DNA of 8,708 nt from Thermoguttaceae bacterium (GCA_024653385.1 JANLFZ010000262.1:1-8708), one strand, 5' to 3'. Shown: positions 1 to 6,954, numbered from the stretch's first letter. Program-made: numbers and translations. Notes: generated from the letters alone by a model not told the origin.

Positions 1-1
1 C

Positions 2-388
2 CTTTTGAGCAGAGACGGTTGGATCGGCCCTTCCCTCGGGGAAGAGGCCCTCGCCCGCGAGGTCAGCCTGATGTGCCACTTGGACTCCATGCGTGCATGG
101 GGCGTCAAGCTGATTGAGGCGACCCCGCGGTGCGAGACGGTCGCAGCAGAAACCTCGGTGCCAGGTCCTTCCCCGGACCTGGACGACTGCCGCAACGGCA
201 GGCGGATCCACGAAGGGATGTGTTGGGGTGCAGCCGCAATCGACAAGAACGGCTCGACAACCTCGAAACGAAAGACCGTGACCCACTCGCCGCTCATCCG
301 GTTCCTTGCCCCGCGCCTCCCGCCGCGAGCCGCCTCGGGCCGCCTCACCGCTCGAAGTGCGCCAAAAAAACACCAGGAAGCCCCTTGA
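2..388 (+). CDS. Possible 3' end of an unidentified gene, cut by the left edge
   Basis: This forward frame is open from the window edge to a TGA at 386-388, so any gene here starts outside the window. Its first 45 or so codons (to about position 140) mostly end in G or C and encode a helix-like stretch containing GPSLGEEALAREVSL and RAWGVKLIEATPR, which reads like real protein. After that, codon choice becomes less biased and the predicted protein becomes rich in Arg, Pro and Ser, unlike a folded domain. I do not recognise the family. The true end could be a frameshifted or decayed tail, or the whole stretch could be non-coding with structure (several hairpins lie in 26-201). It would converge with the cysteine-rich gene at 443-646, 54 bp away. 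Coding here is an inference from composition only. Confidence 0.25.
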   Translation, partial: LLSRDGWIGPSLGEEALAREVSLMCHLDSMRAWGVKLIEATPRCETVAAETSVPGPSPDLDDCRNGRRIHEGMCWGAAAIDKNGSTTSKRKTVTHSPLIRFLAPRLPPRAASGRLTARSAPKKHQEAP

Positions 389-442
389 CACCAAAGGCTC
401 TTTCAGGGAAGTGCCACACTCCCAAGATGGTGCAAGTCGATT

Positions 443-646
443 TTAGATCTTGCCCGCGGCCACCAGCCGCGCGAAATGGGCGAACGACCGGTCATAGGTC
501 TGCTCGGCGTCGGGAGGAAAACAGCAGCCGGGCAACTGCCGGGACCGGAGGTGATAGCTGAGGCACTCGCAGCAAAGGCCCTTGCGCGGGCAAGGATCAT
601 AGGTGCAAGTGCAATTCTTGAGGTTCTCGTTCTTTCGGCACTCCAT
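443..646 (-). CDS. Small nine-cysteine protein, DUF6485-like
   Basis: This encodes a 67-residue cytoplasmic protein with nine cysteines (3, 12, 14, 19, 25, 26, 28, 41, 42). The spacing CTCTYDPC then RKGLCCECLSYH, followed by a Pro-Gly-Cys-Cys-Phe-Pro segment and EQTYDRSFAHF, matches my memory of the DUF6485 family. Members of that family are about 60-70 residues long and of unknown function. The clustered cysteines suggest binding of zinc or an iron-sulfur cluster, but this is inference. An in-frame ATG lies 13 codons upstream, but the start at 646 is preferred: GGAAAGGG sits six bases before it, and the extra N-terminus (Pro/Arg-rich) does not look conserved. It begins 35 bp after the stop of the membrane-anchored gene on the same strand, so the two are probably co-transcribed. 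Confidence 0.82.
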   Translation of the reverse strand: MECRKNENLKNCTCTYDPCPRKGLCCECLSYHLRSRQLPGCCFPPDAEQTYDRSFAHFARLVAAGKI

Positions 647-681
647 GGTCGGCCCTTTCCACGACGGGGGTCTGGGTGGTC

Positions 682-1257
682 TCATTTCATGCGGTCGAAC
701 ACTACATCATAGCTGGCTCCCTCGGCCGCCTGGTAGTAGGTCCCCTCGAGCTGATCGCGCCCGGAGCGATACCTGAGGCGATAGGTGCAGCCCGGGTACC
801 CCTCGTCGCGGAGTTCGACGAACACCTCGATCGTACCGGCCTTGGCCGAGGTCTCTGCCCGGGCGACATGGATCGGACGCGGGTTGAAATACGCTGCCTC
901 GGTCTTGCCGCTTTCGGCCACCTCCCGGATTTCGAGCACGTAATCGCCATCTTGGCGCAGCCACCGGCCCTTGAGCTTCCCGAAATCGGGCGCGCGCGCA
1001 GGCTCGGCAGGCACCGATTCGTCGGCAGGCGGCGCCGGCGGGGCCACGGCCGAGGGCGATGCCTCCGCCAAGCCGGGTTGAACCCGGGCCGCGGGGCGGT
1101 CCACCTCGGTTTCCCCCATGTTCCACCAAAGCACGGCGACGCCGACCCAACCCAGCACGATGAACCCGATCGCCAGGATCATCCACGCGCGCCCAGACCG
1201 GGCCGACGCGGGGTACGGCTCGGGCGACGGCTCGGTATTCGGGTCCGTGGCATGCAT
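682..1257 (-). CDS. Membrane-anchored hypothetical protein with a conserved C-terminal domain
   Basis: The product has 191 residues in three parts. A short Pro/Ser-rich cytoplasmic tail (1-23) is followed by one hydrophobic helix (24-45, WMILAIGFIVLGWVGVAVLWW). A Pro/Ala/Glu linker (about 50-90) then leads to a compact domain (92-191). The domain opens with KLKGRWLRQDGDYVLEI and continues with AAYFNPRPIHVARAE, VFVELRDEGYPGCTYRL, QLEGTYYQAA and VVFDRMK. I recall this alternating beta-strand pattern from uncharacterised proteins of several phyla. It suggests a lipocalin-like or sheet-rich fold outside the membrane, function unknown. There is no signal cleavage site, so the helix should act as an anchor with the domain in the periplasm. 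The frame is open well upstream, but ATG 1257 is preceded by GGGGGAA about six bases away. The cysteine-rich gene follows on the same strand. Confidence 0.8.
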   Translation of the reverse strand: MHATDPNTEPSPEPYPASARSGRAWMILAIGFIVLGWVGVAVLWWNMGETEVDRPAARVQPGLAEASPSAVAPPAPPADESVPAEPARAPDFGKLKGRWLRQDGDYVLEIREVAESGKTEAAYFNPRPIHVARAETSAKAGTIEVFVELRDEGYPGCTYRLRYRSGRDQLEGTYYQAAEGASYDVVFDRMK

Positions 1258-1263
1258 GGAATT

Positions 1264-1268
1264 CCCCC
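1264..1268 (-). promoter_or_regulatory. Ribosome binding site setting the start of the membrane-anchored gene
   Basis: On the minus strand the bases GGGGGAATTCC directly precede ATG 1257. This purine-rich site decides for that start, because the reading frame stays open upstream to about 1791, across the divergent intergenic region and into moaB. Confidence 0.6.
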
Positions 1269-1326
1269 AGCGGTTGGCGATCCAATGGCTATACAACAAA
1301 AGGTGCCCAGAAGCACCCACGACACG

Positions 1327-1355
1327 AAGATACCGGCAGGCTCCTCTGGTCGCAA
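1327..1355 (-). promoter_or_regulatory. Candidate sigma-70-type promoter for the membrane-anchored / cysteine-rich pair
   Basis: Read on the minus strand, TTGCGA (1355-1350) and TATCTT (1332-1327) are separated by 17 bases and match the -35 and -10 consensus at 8 of 12 positions. Transcription would start near 1320, leaving a leader of about 60 nt before ATG 1257. An alternative -10, TATAGC at 1293-1288, has no good partner. This is a by-eye match only. Confidence 0.35.
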
Positions 1356-1368
1356 GCGCCAAGAGCGA

Positions 1369-1397
1369 TTGCACTGCCTGCTCGAGCGCAGTATAAG
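1369..1397 (+). promoter_or_regulatory. Candidate sigma-70-type promoter for moaB
   Basis: TTGCAC (1369-1374) and TATAAG (1392-1397) are 17 bases apart. The -10 box matches consensus at 5 of 6 positions and the -35 box at 3 of 6. Transcription would begin near 1404, giving a leader of about 80 nt before ATG 1487. It lies back to back with the minus-strand candidate, 13 bp between the two -35 boxes. Confidence 0.4.
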
Positions 1398-1486
1398 GGC
1401 CTGCGCCGCAAGGTCTGGCGCGAATCAGGCCGCCCATCTCCGCGACGCGCCGCTTTCCGGCCTTGGATCCGTGACGATCGAACCGC

Positions 1487-1996
1487 ATGAGCCACGTTCC
1501 CGAACAACACCGTAGCGAGGCGCCCCGGTCGGTCCGCTGCGCCGTGGTCACCATCAGCGACACGAGGACCTTGGCAACCGACACAGGCGGGCAGACGATC
1601 GTGGACCTCCTCGGCGAGGCTGGACACACGGTCGTCGACCGGCAGATCGTCCCGGATGAGCCGGATCGAATTCGCACGCTCGTCCGGCAGTACCTTGGCC
1701 GAGACGATGTCGATGCCGTGCTCCTGACCGGTGGAACCGGCCTGGGCAGCCGAGACCAGACGTTCGAGACGCTCAGCGGCATGCTCACCAAGCCGATGCC
1801 CGGCTACGGGGAACTGTTCCGGATGCTCAGCTTCCAGGAAATCGGACCGGCGGCCATGCTCAGCCGTGCGGTGGGAGGCCTGATCGGTCGGACGGTCGTT
1901 CTAACCATGCCCGGCTCGCGTGCTGGGGTCCAGTTGGCCATGGAAAAACTCATCCTGCCCGAGTTGGGGCATCTAGTCCGCGAAGCGAGGCGGTAA
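1487..1996 (+). CDS. moaB: MoaB/Mog-family molybdenum cofactor biosynthesis protein
   Basis: This 169-residue cytoplasmic protein belongs to the MoaB/MogA/Cnx1G fold, which binds molybdopterin. The family's active members adenylylate it so that molybdate can be inserted. Visible landmarks are the first strand CAVVTISDTRT (18-28), DTGGQTIVDLL (32-42), the nucleotide-binding loop LLTGGTGLGSRDQT (79-92), GYGELFRMLSFQEIGPAAML (106-125) and MPGSRAGVQLAMEKLILPEL (141-160). The GELFRMLSF-EIG-AAMLSRA block is typical of MoaB rather than MogA, and the length is usual for MoaB. In E. coli MoaB is dispensable beside MogA, whereas archaeal MoaB is reported to carry the adenylyltransferase activity. Which applies here cannot be told from this window, because no other moa or moe gene is present. 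ATG 1487 has only a weak upstream GGATCC-like site. It is divergent from the membrane-anchored gene. Confidence 0.93.
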   Translation: MSHVPEQHRSEAPRSVRCAVVTISDTRTLATDTGGQTIVDLLGEAGHTVVDRQIVPDEPDRIRTLVRQYLGRDDVDAVLLTGGTGLGSRDQTFETLSGMLTKPMPGYGELFRMLSFQEIGPAAMLSRAVGGLIGRTVVLTMPGSRAGVQLAMEKLILPELGHLVREARR

Positions 1997-2142
1997 CGCT
2001 GACCCCCTCGGGTTGTTAAATAGCGCACCACCTATAGGACGTACTTCCCCGTCCAGGTTTGCCCAACGTGGTCTGTATGCGCCGTTGGCCGCAAGCCGAT
2101 TCTCAAGAGTAGGGCCAGTGTGGTTTGCGTCGTCCACTCCGC

Positions 2143-2149
2143 GGAGGGG
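2143..2149 (+). promoter_or_regulatory. Strong Shine-Dalgarno setting a GTG start for the EEP gene
   Basis: GGAGGGG lies five bases before GTG 2155. An in-frame TTG at 2125 would place this site inside the coding region and add ten Arg/Gly-rich residues before the hydrophobic anchor, so the GTG is the better start. Confidence 0.75.
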
Positions 2150-2154
2150 AATTC

Positions 2155-3102
2155 GTGTTCAAGCCTCAGGTGCTTTTTCTCCTCGTTGGGTTGGGATTGG
2201 GCGGCTGGTACTTCTTTACCAACTACCGGATCCAGGGGTTCGACAACCTCAAGATCGAACCACGCACGGGGCAAGCGTCCCAGTCCGCCGGGGGAAGCCC
2301 TGCCGCGCCCCTGACGAAACGGACGATCCGTATTGCCACGGCGAACCTGGGGCCGCTCGACCAAGCCAAGCTCGCCAAGCCTGCGGTCGCCGCCCACCTC
2401 GTGCGCATCATCCGCCAGTTCGACGTGGTGGCCCTCCAGGACATTCGCGCCCGCGATCAGGGGCTTCTGGTCCAATTGGTCGAGCAGGTCAATGCCCAGG
2501 GGCGCAAGTATCGCTTCGCCGTGCCGCCGAGCGTGGGCCGCGATCCGGTGCAGCAGTACAATGCCTTCGTGTTCGACACGGCGGCGGTCGAGATCGACCG
2601 AACCACCGTGGCCTCGGTCGACAACCGCGCCGGCCAGTTCCGCCATCCGCCGCTGGTCGCCGCGTTCCAAGCCAAGGGGCCCGCCGCCCACGAGGCGTTC
2701 ACCTTCACGCTCATCAATGTCCACACGCCTGCCGATCGGGTCGAGGCCGAGCGGGACTTGTTGGCCTCGGTCTTCCGGGCGGTTCGTGACGACGGCCGCC
2801 ACGAGGACGACGTGATCCTCCTGGGGGACCTGGGAACCGACGACGAGCACCTCGGTCTGTTGGGTCAGGTGGCGAACCTCACCAGCGCGGTGACCGGCGT
2901 GCCCACGACGACGCGCGGCACGGGCGTGGTCGACCATCTGCTGTTCGACCGCCGCGCAACGACCGAGTTCACGCGCAAGTCCGGCGTTTTCGACCTTCAG
3001 CGCGAGTTCAATCTGCCGCTTCGCGAGGCGCTCGAGATCGCCGATCACTTGCCGGTCTGGGCCGAGTTCAGCGTGTACGAGGGAGGCGAGGCCGGCGCGT
3101 GA
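2155..3102 (+). CDS. Membrane-anchored endonuclease/exonuclease/phosphatase-fold protein
   Basis: The 315-residue protein has an N-terminal hydrophobic anchor (about 5-22, QVLFLLVGLGLGGWYFF), a Gly/Ser/Pro linker (about 38-54), then a DNase I-like domain (56-307). That fold covers metal-dependent phosphodiesterases acting on nucleic acids, phospholipids or inositol phosphates. Recognisable elements are RIATANL with the usual Asn at 64, FDVVALQDIR (Asp96 where Glu is typical), FTLINVH (His190), VILLGDLGTDD (Asp225, but Gly227 where the family has Asn), GVVDHLLFD (Asp260) and ADHLPVWAEFSVYEGG (Asp297-His298). The anchor suggests action outside the cytoplasm. Two changed active-site positions leave catalysis uncertain. 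I recall close planctomycete relatives with GDLN at the same place. The gene sits 158 bp after moaB and 70 bp before recG, all on the plus strand. Substrate unknown. Confidence 0.88.
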   Translation: MFKPQVLFLLVGLGLGGWYFFTNYRIQGFDNLKIEPRTGQASQSAGGSPAAPLTKRTIRIATANLGPLDQAKLAKPAVAAHLVRIIRQFDVVALQDIRARDQGLLVQLVEQVNAQGRKYRFAVPPSVGRDPVQQYNAFVFDTAAVEIDRTTVASVDNRAGQFRHPPLVAAFQAKGPAAHEAFTFTLINVHTPADRVEAERDLLASVFRAVRDDGRHEDDVILLGDLGTDDEHLGLLGQVANLTSAVTGVPTTTRGTGVVDHLLFDRRATTEFTRKSGVFDLQREFNLPLREALEIADHLPVWAEFSVYEGGEAGA

Positions 3103-3140
3103 TGGCGGCACGCTGTCGGCCCGCCGCCGGGACAATCTGC

Positions 3141-3166
3141 TCGACAAGGCGCGCGGAACGTAGAAT
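3141..3166 (+). promoter_or_regulatory. Possible recG promoter very close to the start codon
   Basis: TAGAAT (3161-3166) resembles a -10 box and lies only six bases before ATG 3173. TCGACA (3141-3146) resembles a -35 box, but the spacing of 14 is short. If used, transcription would begin at or just before the start codon. The GGGG at 3168-3171 is too close to ATG to be a normal ribosome binding site. Low certainty. Confidence 0.25.
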
Positions 3167-3172
3167 AGGGGC

Positions 3173-5263
3173 ATGAGCGACCGCCCGAAGTCCCCTGCCG
3201 AGATCCTCGCCACCCCGGTGCAGTTCCTCCGCGGCGTGGGGCCCGCGCGTGCCGAGTTGCTCCAGCGACTGGGTCTTCACACCCTTAGCGACGTGTTGTT
3301 CAACTTCCCGCGCGATTACGAGGATCTGACCGACCGCCGCGAGATCGCCGACTTGGAGGAAGGCAAGCTCCAGACCGTGGTCGGCGTGGTCGAGGAGTTC
3401 GAGCTTCGGAACACGGGCCCGGGTCGGTCGGTGCTGGGCGTGTTGGTGCGCTCGGGGTCGGGCTGGCTCCGCGCGGTTTGGTTCAACCAGCCTTACATGG
3501 CCGAGCGGTTCTACCGCGGCCAGCGGCTGATGCTGTCGGGCAAGCCCAAGCGCGAAGGCCTGATGTGGGAGATGGCCCACCCGCGTCTGGCCCTGCTGGC
3601 CGACGACGAGGAGGCCCCTCGGGGCGAATTGCTGCCGGTCTACGCGCTGACGGAAGGCCTTGCCCAGTGGCACATGCGGCGCATCGTGCGCGACGCGCTG
3701 GAGGCCCACGTGGACCTCCTCGACGAGGTCTTTCCGGCGGAGTACCTCGACGCCCACCGGCTCTTGCCGATCCGCCAGGCGCTGCCGGAGATCCATTTTC
3801 CAAAGGACCACGAGTCGCTTGCCCGGGCGCGCCGGCGGTTCGTCTATCAGGAGTTGTTCATCCTGCAATTGGCGCTGGCGGTCAAGCGGCACCAGCAGGT
3901 CGCGCTCCGCCGGGCCCCCGTGCTGGAGACCACCGCGAAGATCGACGCCCGCATCCGGCGGTTAATCCCTTTCACGCTGACGGCGAGCCAGGAACGCGCG
4001 GTCGCCGAGATTGCCGCGGACCTGGCTCGGCCCACCCCGATGAACCGGCTGCTCCAGGCCGACGTGGGGATGGGCAAGACGATCGTCGCCGTGTACGCCA
4101 TGCTCGTGGCCGTGGCCCACGGGTACCAGGTGGCGATGATGGCGCCCACCGAAATCCTCGCGCGGCAGCATTTCCAGACCATCGAGCGCCTGCTCCGCGC
4201 CAGCCAGGTCCGCCGTGCCTTGCTGGTTGGTGGGCTGCCGGCCAAGGAGCGGGCCGATCTGGTGCGCCGGATCGCCTCCGGCGAGGTCGATCTGGTCGTC
4301 GGCACGCAGGCGATCATCCAGGAAGACGTCGAGTTCGCCCGGCTCGGCCTCGTCGTGATCGACGAGCAACACCGTTTCGGAGTGCGCCAGCGCGCGTCGC
4401 TGAAGCAGGCCGGCCTCGATCCGCACTACCTCGTGATGACCGCCACCCCCATCCCACGCACGGTCACGATGACGCTCTTCGGAGACCTGGACGTTTCGAC
4501 GCTCCGCGACGCCCCGCCGGGGCGGCAAAAGGTCTACACCTACCTGGTGCCCGAGCCCAAGCGCGAAGCCTGGTGGGAATTCTTCGGCAAGAAACTCCGT
4601 GAAGGGCGGCAAGGGTTCGTCGTCACGCCGCTGGTCGAGGACTCGGAGCAGCTCGAGGCCGCCAGTCTCGAGGCGGCCTACGAAGCCTTGGCCAACGGCC
4701 CGCTCGAAGCGTTCCGGCTGGGACTGATCCATGGGCGCATGACCTCGGCCGAAAAGGACGCAACCATGGCGGCGTTTCGGTCGGGCGAGATCCAAGTGCT
4801 GGTCTCGACCTCGGTCATCGAGGTCGGCGTCGACGTGCCCAACGCGACCCTGATGACCATCGAAGGGGGCGAATGGTTCGGGCTGGCCCAGTTGCACCAG
4901 CTTCGCGGGCGAATCAGCCGCGGCAAGTTTCCGGGCTACTGCGGGGTGTTCGCCGACCCGCAGACCGACGAGGCGAAGCAGCGTCTCGACGCCTTTGCCT
5001 CGACGACCGACGGGTTCCAGTTGGCCGAGATCGACTTCGCGCTGCGCGGTCCCGGCGAGCTGTTCGGCACGCGGCAGCACGGGATGCCGCCCATGCGGAT
5101 CGCCGATCTGTTGCGCGACACGGCCGAGTTGGACGAGGCCCGACGCGACGCCGCCGAATTGGTCGCCTCGGACCCCGGCCTGGCCAGGCCCGAACATGCC
5201 CGGCTCCGCCGCATGGTCATCGCCCGCTACGGACGCGCCCTGGACCTGGCGGACGTGGGATAG
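3173..5263 (+). CDS. recG: ATP-dependent DNA helicase RecG
   Basis: RecG is a superfamily 2 translocase that regresses stalled replication forks and processes Holliday junctions and R-loops. The 696-residue length equals that of typical RecG. The N-terminal wedge region (about 10-160) starts with FLRGVGPARAELLQRLGL and includes the OB-fold that binds branched DNA. The helicase core shows TASQERAV (270-277), Walker A ADVGMGKT (296-303), MAPTEILARQHF (323-334), Walker B DEQHRFGV (397-404), motif III TATPIPRT (423-430), STSVIEVGVDVPNA (545-558) and motif VI QLHQLRGRISRG (573-584). The TRG translocation motif follows at 612-637 (TDGFQLAEIDFALRGPGE). Walker A has Ala where Gly is standard and Met in place of Ser. 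Motif VI has IS in place of VG, which I take as lineage variation because all catalytic residues remain. ATG 3173 starts the conserved N-terminus. The gene converges with the ligase gene 98 bp downstream. Confidence 0.97.
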   Translation: MSDRPKSPAEILATPVQFLRGVGPARAELLQRLGLHTLSDVLFNFPRDYEDLTDRREIADLEEGKLQTVVGVVEEFELRNTGPGRSVLGVLVRSGSGWLRAVWFNQPYMAERFYRGQRLMLSGKPKREGLMWEMAHPRLALLADDEEAPRGELLPVYALTEGLAQWHMRRIVRDALEAHVDLLDEVFPAEYLDAHRLLPIRQALPEIHFPKDHESLARARRRFVYQELFILQLALAVKRHQQVALRRAPVLETTAKIDARIRRLIPFTLTASQERAVAEIAADLARPTPMNRLLQADVGMGKTIVAVYAMLVAVAHGYQVAMMAPTEILARQHFQTIERLLRASQVRRALLVGGLPAKERADLVRRIASGEVDLVVGTQAIIQEDVEFARLGLVVIDEQHRFGVRQRASLKQAGLDPHYLVMTATPIPRTVTMTLFGDLDVSTLRDAPPGRQKVYTYLVPEPKREAWWEFFGKKLREGRQGFVVTPLVEDSEQLEAASLEAAYEALANGPLEAFRLGLIHGRMTSAEKDATMAAFRSGEIQVLVSTSVIEVGVDVPNATLMTIEGGEWFGLAQLHQLRGRISRGKFPGYCGVFADPQTDEAKQRLDAFASTTDGFQLAEIDFALRGPGELFGTRQHGMPPMRIADLLRDTAELDEARRDAAELVASDPGLARPEHARLRRMVIARYGRALDLADVG

Positions 5264-5361
5264 GCGCCGGGCAACCCTTGGCGGCCGGGCGGCGATGCCT
5301 CTCCGCCGCGTTCCAATCGCCGGCGCGCCGCGGGATGCATTCTCTTGACCTTGTCGGCGGG

Positions 5362-6954
5362 TTACTCCCGGCGTGGCGGGTGGTGCAGAGGGGTTTGCTC
5401 GGCGGCCAGCTCGCGGAGCTTGAACCGTTGGATCTTGCCCGTGGCCGTCTTCGGAAGGGCTTCGACGAAGACCACCGCGCGGGGATACTTGTGCGGGGCG
5501 GTCTTTTTCTTGACGAACTCTTGGAGTTCGCGGGCCAGGTCGGGGCCGGCAGGAGCCCCGTCCTTGAGGACCACGTAGGCCACGGGCTTGATCAGGCCGT
5601 CGGGATCCGCCGTGCCGATCACCCCGCTCTCGAGCACGGCGGGGTGCTCCTGGAGGATCGATTCGACCTCGGCGGGCCAGACCGCCTGACCGCTGACTTT
5701 CATCATGTCGTCGGTGCGGCCTGCGTACCAGAAGAAGCCGTCCTCGTCGACCAGGAACTTGTCGTGGGTGTTGATCCAATCGCCCAGGAAGGTGTGCTTC
5801 GAGGCCTCGTGCTTGTTCCAGTAGCAGGCGGCGGTGCTGTCGCCGCGGATCAAGAGCGTGCCCACGTGCCGCGGGGGGACTTCCTGGCCGCGTTCGTCGA
5901 CGATCTTCGCCTCGAAGCCCTGGACGACCTGGCCCGTGCTGCCCGGCCGCACCGCGCCGGGCCGGTTCGAAATGAAGATGTGCAGGATCTCGGTCGATCC
6001 GATGCCGTCGTAGATTTCGACCCCGAAGCGCTCGAGCCACTTCTCGTAGAGATGCTTGGGCAGGTTCTCGCCCGCCGAGACGCACATGCGCACGCGGCCC
6101 AGGCTCGTGCGGCCTTGTTTGTCGGCGACGTGCAACAGCGCGGCGTAGCTGGTGGGCACGCTGTAGAACACGGTGGGTTGATAGCGGTCGAGCGTGGCGA
6201 ACACGCGATCGGGAGTGGGCCGCTCGGGCAAGAGCACCGTGGTTGCGCCCATCCGCAGCGGAAAATACAGCCCGTTGCCCAATCCGTACGCGAAAAACAG
6301 CTTCGCCACGGAGAACGAGACGTCGGATTCGCGCAATCCGATGGTGTTGCGGGCGTAGGCGTCGGCGGCGACGATCATGTCGTGGTGCAGGTGGACGGCC
6401 CCTTTGGGAAATCCGGTGGTGCCCGAACTGTAGAGCCAAAAGGCCATGTCGTCCTTGCTGGTGTCGGCCGCCTCGAGGCAAGGCGACATGGCGCGCACCG
6501 CCTCCTCGAAGCACAGGCATCCCGGCGCGCTGCCGCCGACCACGAGCACGTGCTCGAGGTGTTTGAGGCGCGCGCGGATCGGCTCGATGTGGTCGAGCAT
6601 CGAGGCATGGATGAAGACCGCCCGCGCACGGCTGTCGCTCAGCAAGTACTCGTAGTCCTTGGGCAACAACATGGTGTTCAGCGCGACCGCGACCGAGCCG
6701 ATCTTCATGGCGCCGAAGAAGGCGAAGGCCCAGGCGGGGCAGTCGGGCAGGATCAGCGCCACGCGCTCCTCCATGCGCAGCCCGAGCGATTTCAGCAGGT
6801 TGCCCACCCGATTGACGCCGCACGCCAGATCGTCGTAGGTGACCACGTCGTCGCCGCAGAGGATGGCGGCCTTGGGGCCACGACCTTCCTTGAGGTGGGC
6901 ATCGACGAAGACGCTGGCGGCATTGAGGCGTTCCGGCAGCGGGCTGGCGGACAT
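5362..6954 (-). CDS. Benzoate-CoA ligase family protein (AMP-forming)
   Basis: The 530-residue cytoplasmic enzyme joins a carboxylic acid, probably aromatic, to coenzyme A through an acyl-adenylate. ANL-superfamily motifs are in order: phosphate loop LYSSGTTGFPKG (174-185), DGIGSTE (316-322), the ribose-binding Asp398 in NTHDKF, hinge GRTDDMMKVSG (412-422) and the C-terminal lysine Lys507 in PKTATGKIQRFKL. The block VAKLFFAYGLGNGLYFPL (216-233), GATTVLLPERPTPD and FYSVPTSYAALL is typical of benzoate/4-hydroxybenzoate-CoA ligases, and the length fits. The PKTATGK sequence also fits the P-x4-G-K context in which Pat-type acetyltransferases silence such enzymes, so acetylation control is possible. 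Start 6954 is supported by GAGGGGG just upstream. The frame continues further upstream without conserved sequence. No ring-reduction, ring-cleavage or beta-oxidation gene is nearby, so the exact substrate remains open. Confidence 0.92.
   Translation of the reverse strand: MSASPLPERLNAASVFVDAHLKEGRGPKAAILCGDDVVTYDDLACGVNRVGNLLKSLGLRMEERVALILPDCPAWAFAFFGAMKIGSVAVALNTMLLPKDYEYLLSDSRARAVFIHASMLDHIEPIRARLKHLEHVLVVGGSAPGCLCFEEAVRAMSPCLEAADTSKDDMAFWLYSSGTTGFPKGAVHLHHDMIVAADAYARNTIGLRESDVSFSVAKLFFAYGLGNGLYFPLRMGATTVLLPERPTPDRVFATLDRYQPTVFYSVPTSYAALLHVADKQGRTSLGRVRMCVSAGENLPKHLYEKWLERFGVEIYDGIGSTEILHIFISNRPGAVRPGSTGQVVQGFEAKIVDERGQEVPPRHVGTLLIRGDSTAACYWNKHEASKHTFLGDWINTHDKFLVDEDGFFWYAGRTDDMMKVSGQAVWPAEVESILQEHPAVLESGVIGTADPDGLIKPVAYVVLKDGAPAGPDLARELQEFVKKKTAPHKYPRAVVFVEALPKTATGKIQRFKLRELAAEQTPLHHPPRRE

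Noticed and set aside
364..370. Run of seven A as a minus-strand terminator tail for the cysteine-rich gene
   Set aside because: No stable stem lies directly before the T-run on the minus strand.
2013..2038. TTGTTA ... TATAGG as a promoter for the EEP gene
   Set aside because: Spacing is only 14 bases and the -10 box is poor. Read-through from moaB is equally possible.
3104..3128. GGCGGC...GCCGCC stem after the EEP gene as a terminator
   Set aside because: The stem is only six base pairs with a 13-nt loop and there is no T-run. Chance occurrence is likely at this GC content.
2032..3213. Minus-strand frame opposite the EEP gene
   Set aside because: Shadow of a clear EEP-fold protein; no independent start signal or motif.
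5264..5361. Terminator between the convergent recG and ligase genes
   Set aside because: Several GC-rich inverted repeats occur, including the palindrome CGGCGCGCCG, but none is followed by a T-run on either strand.
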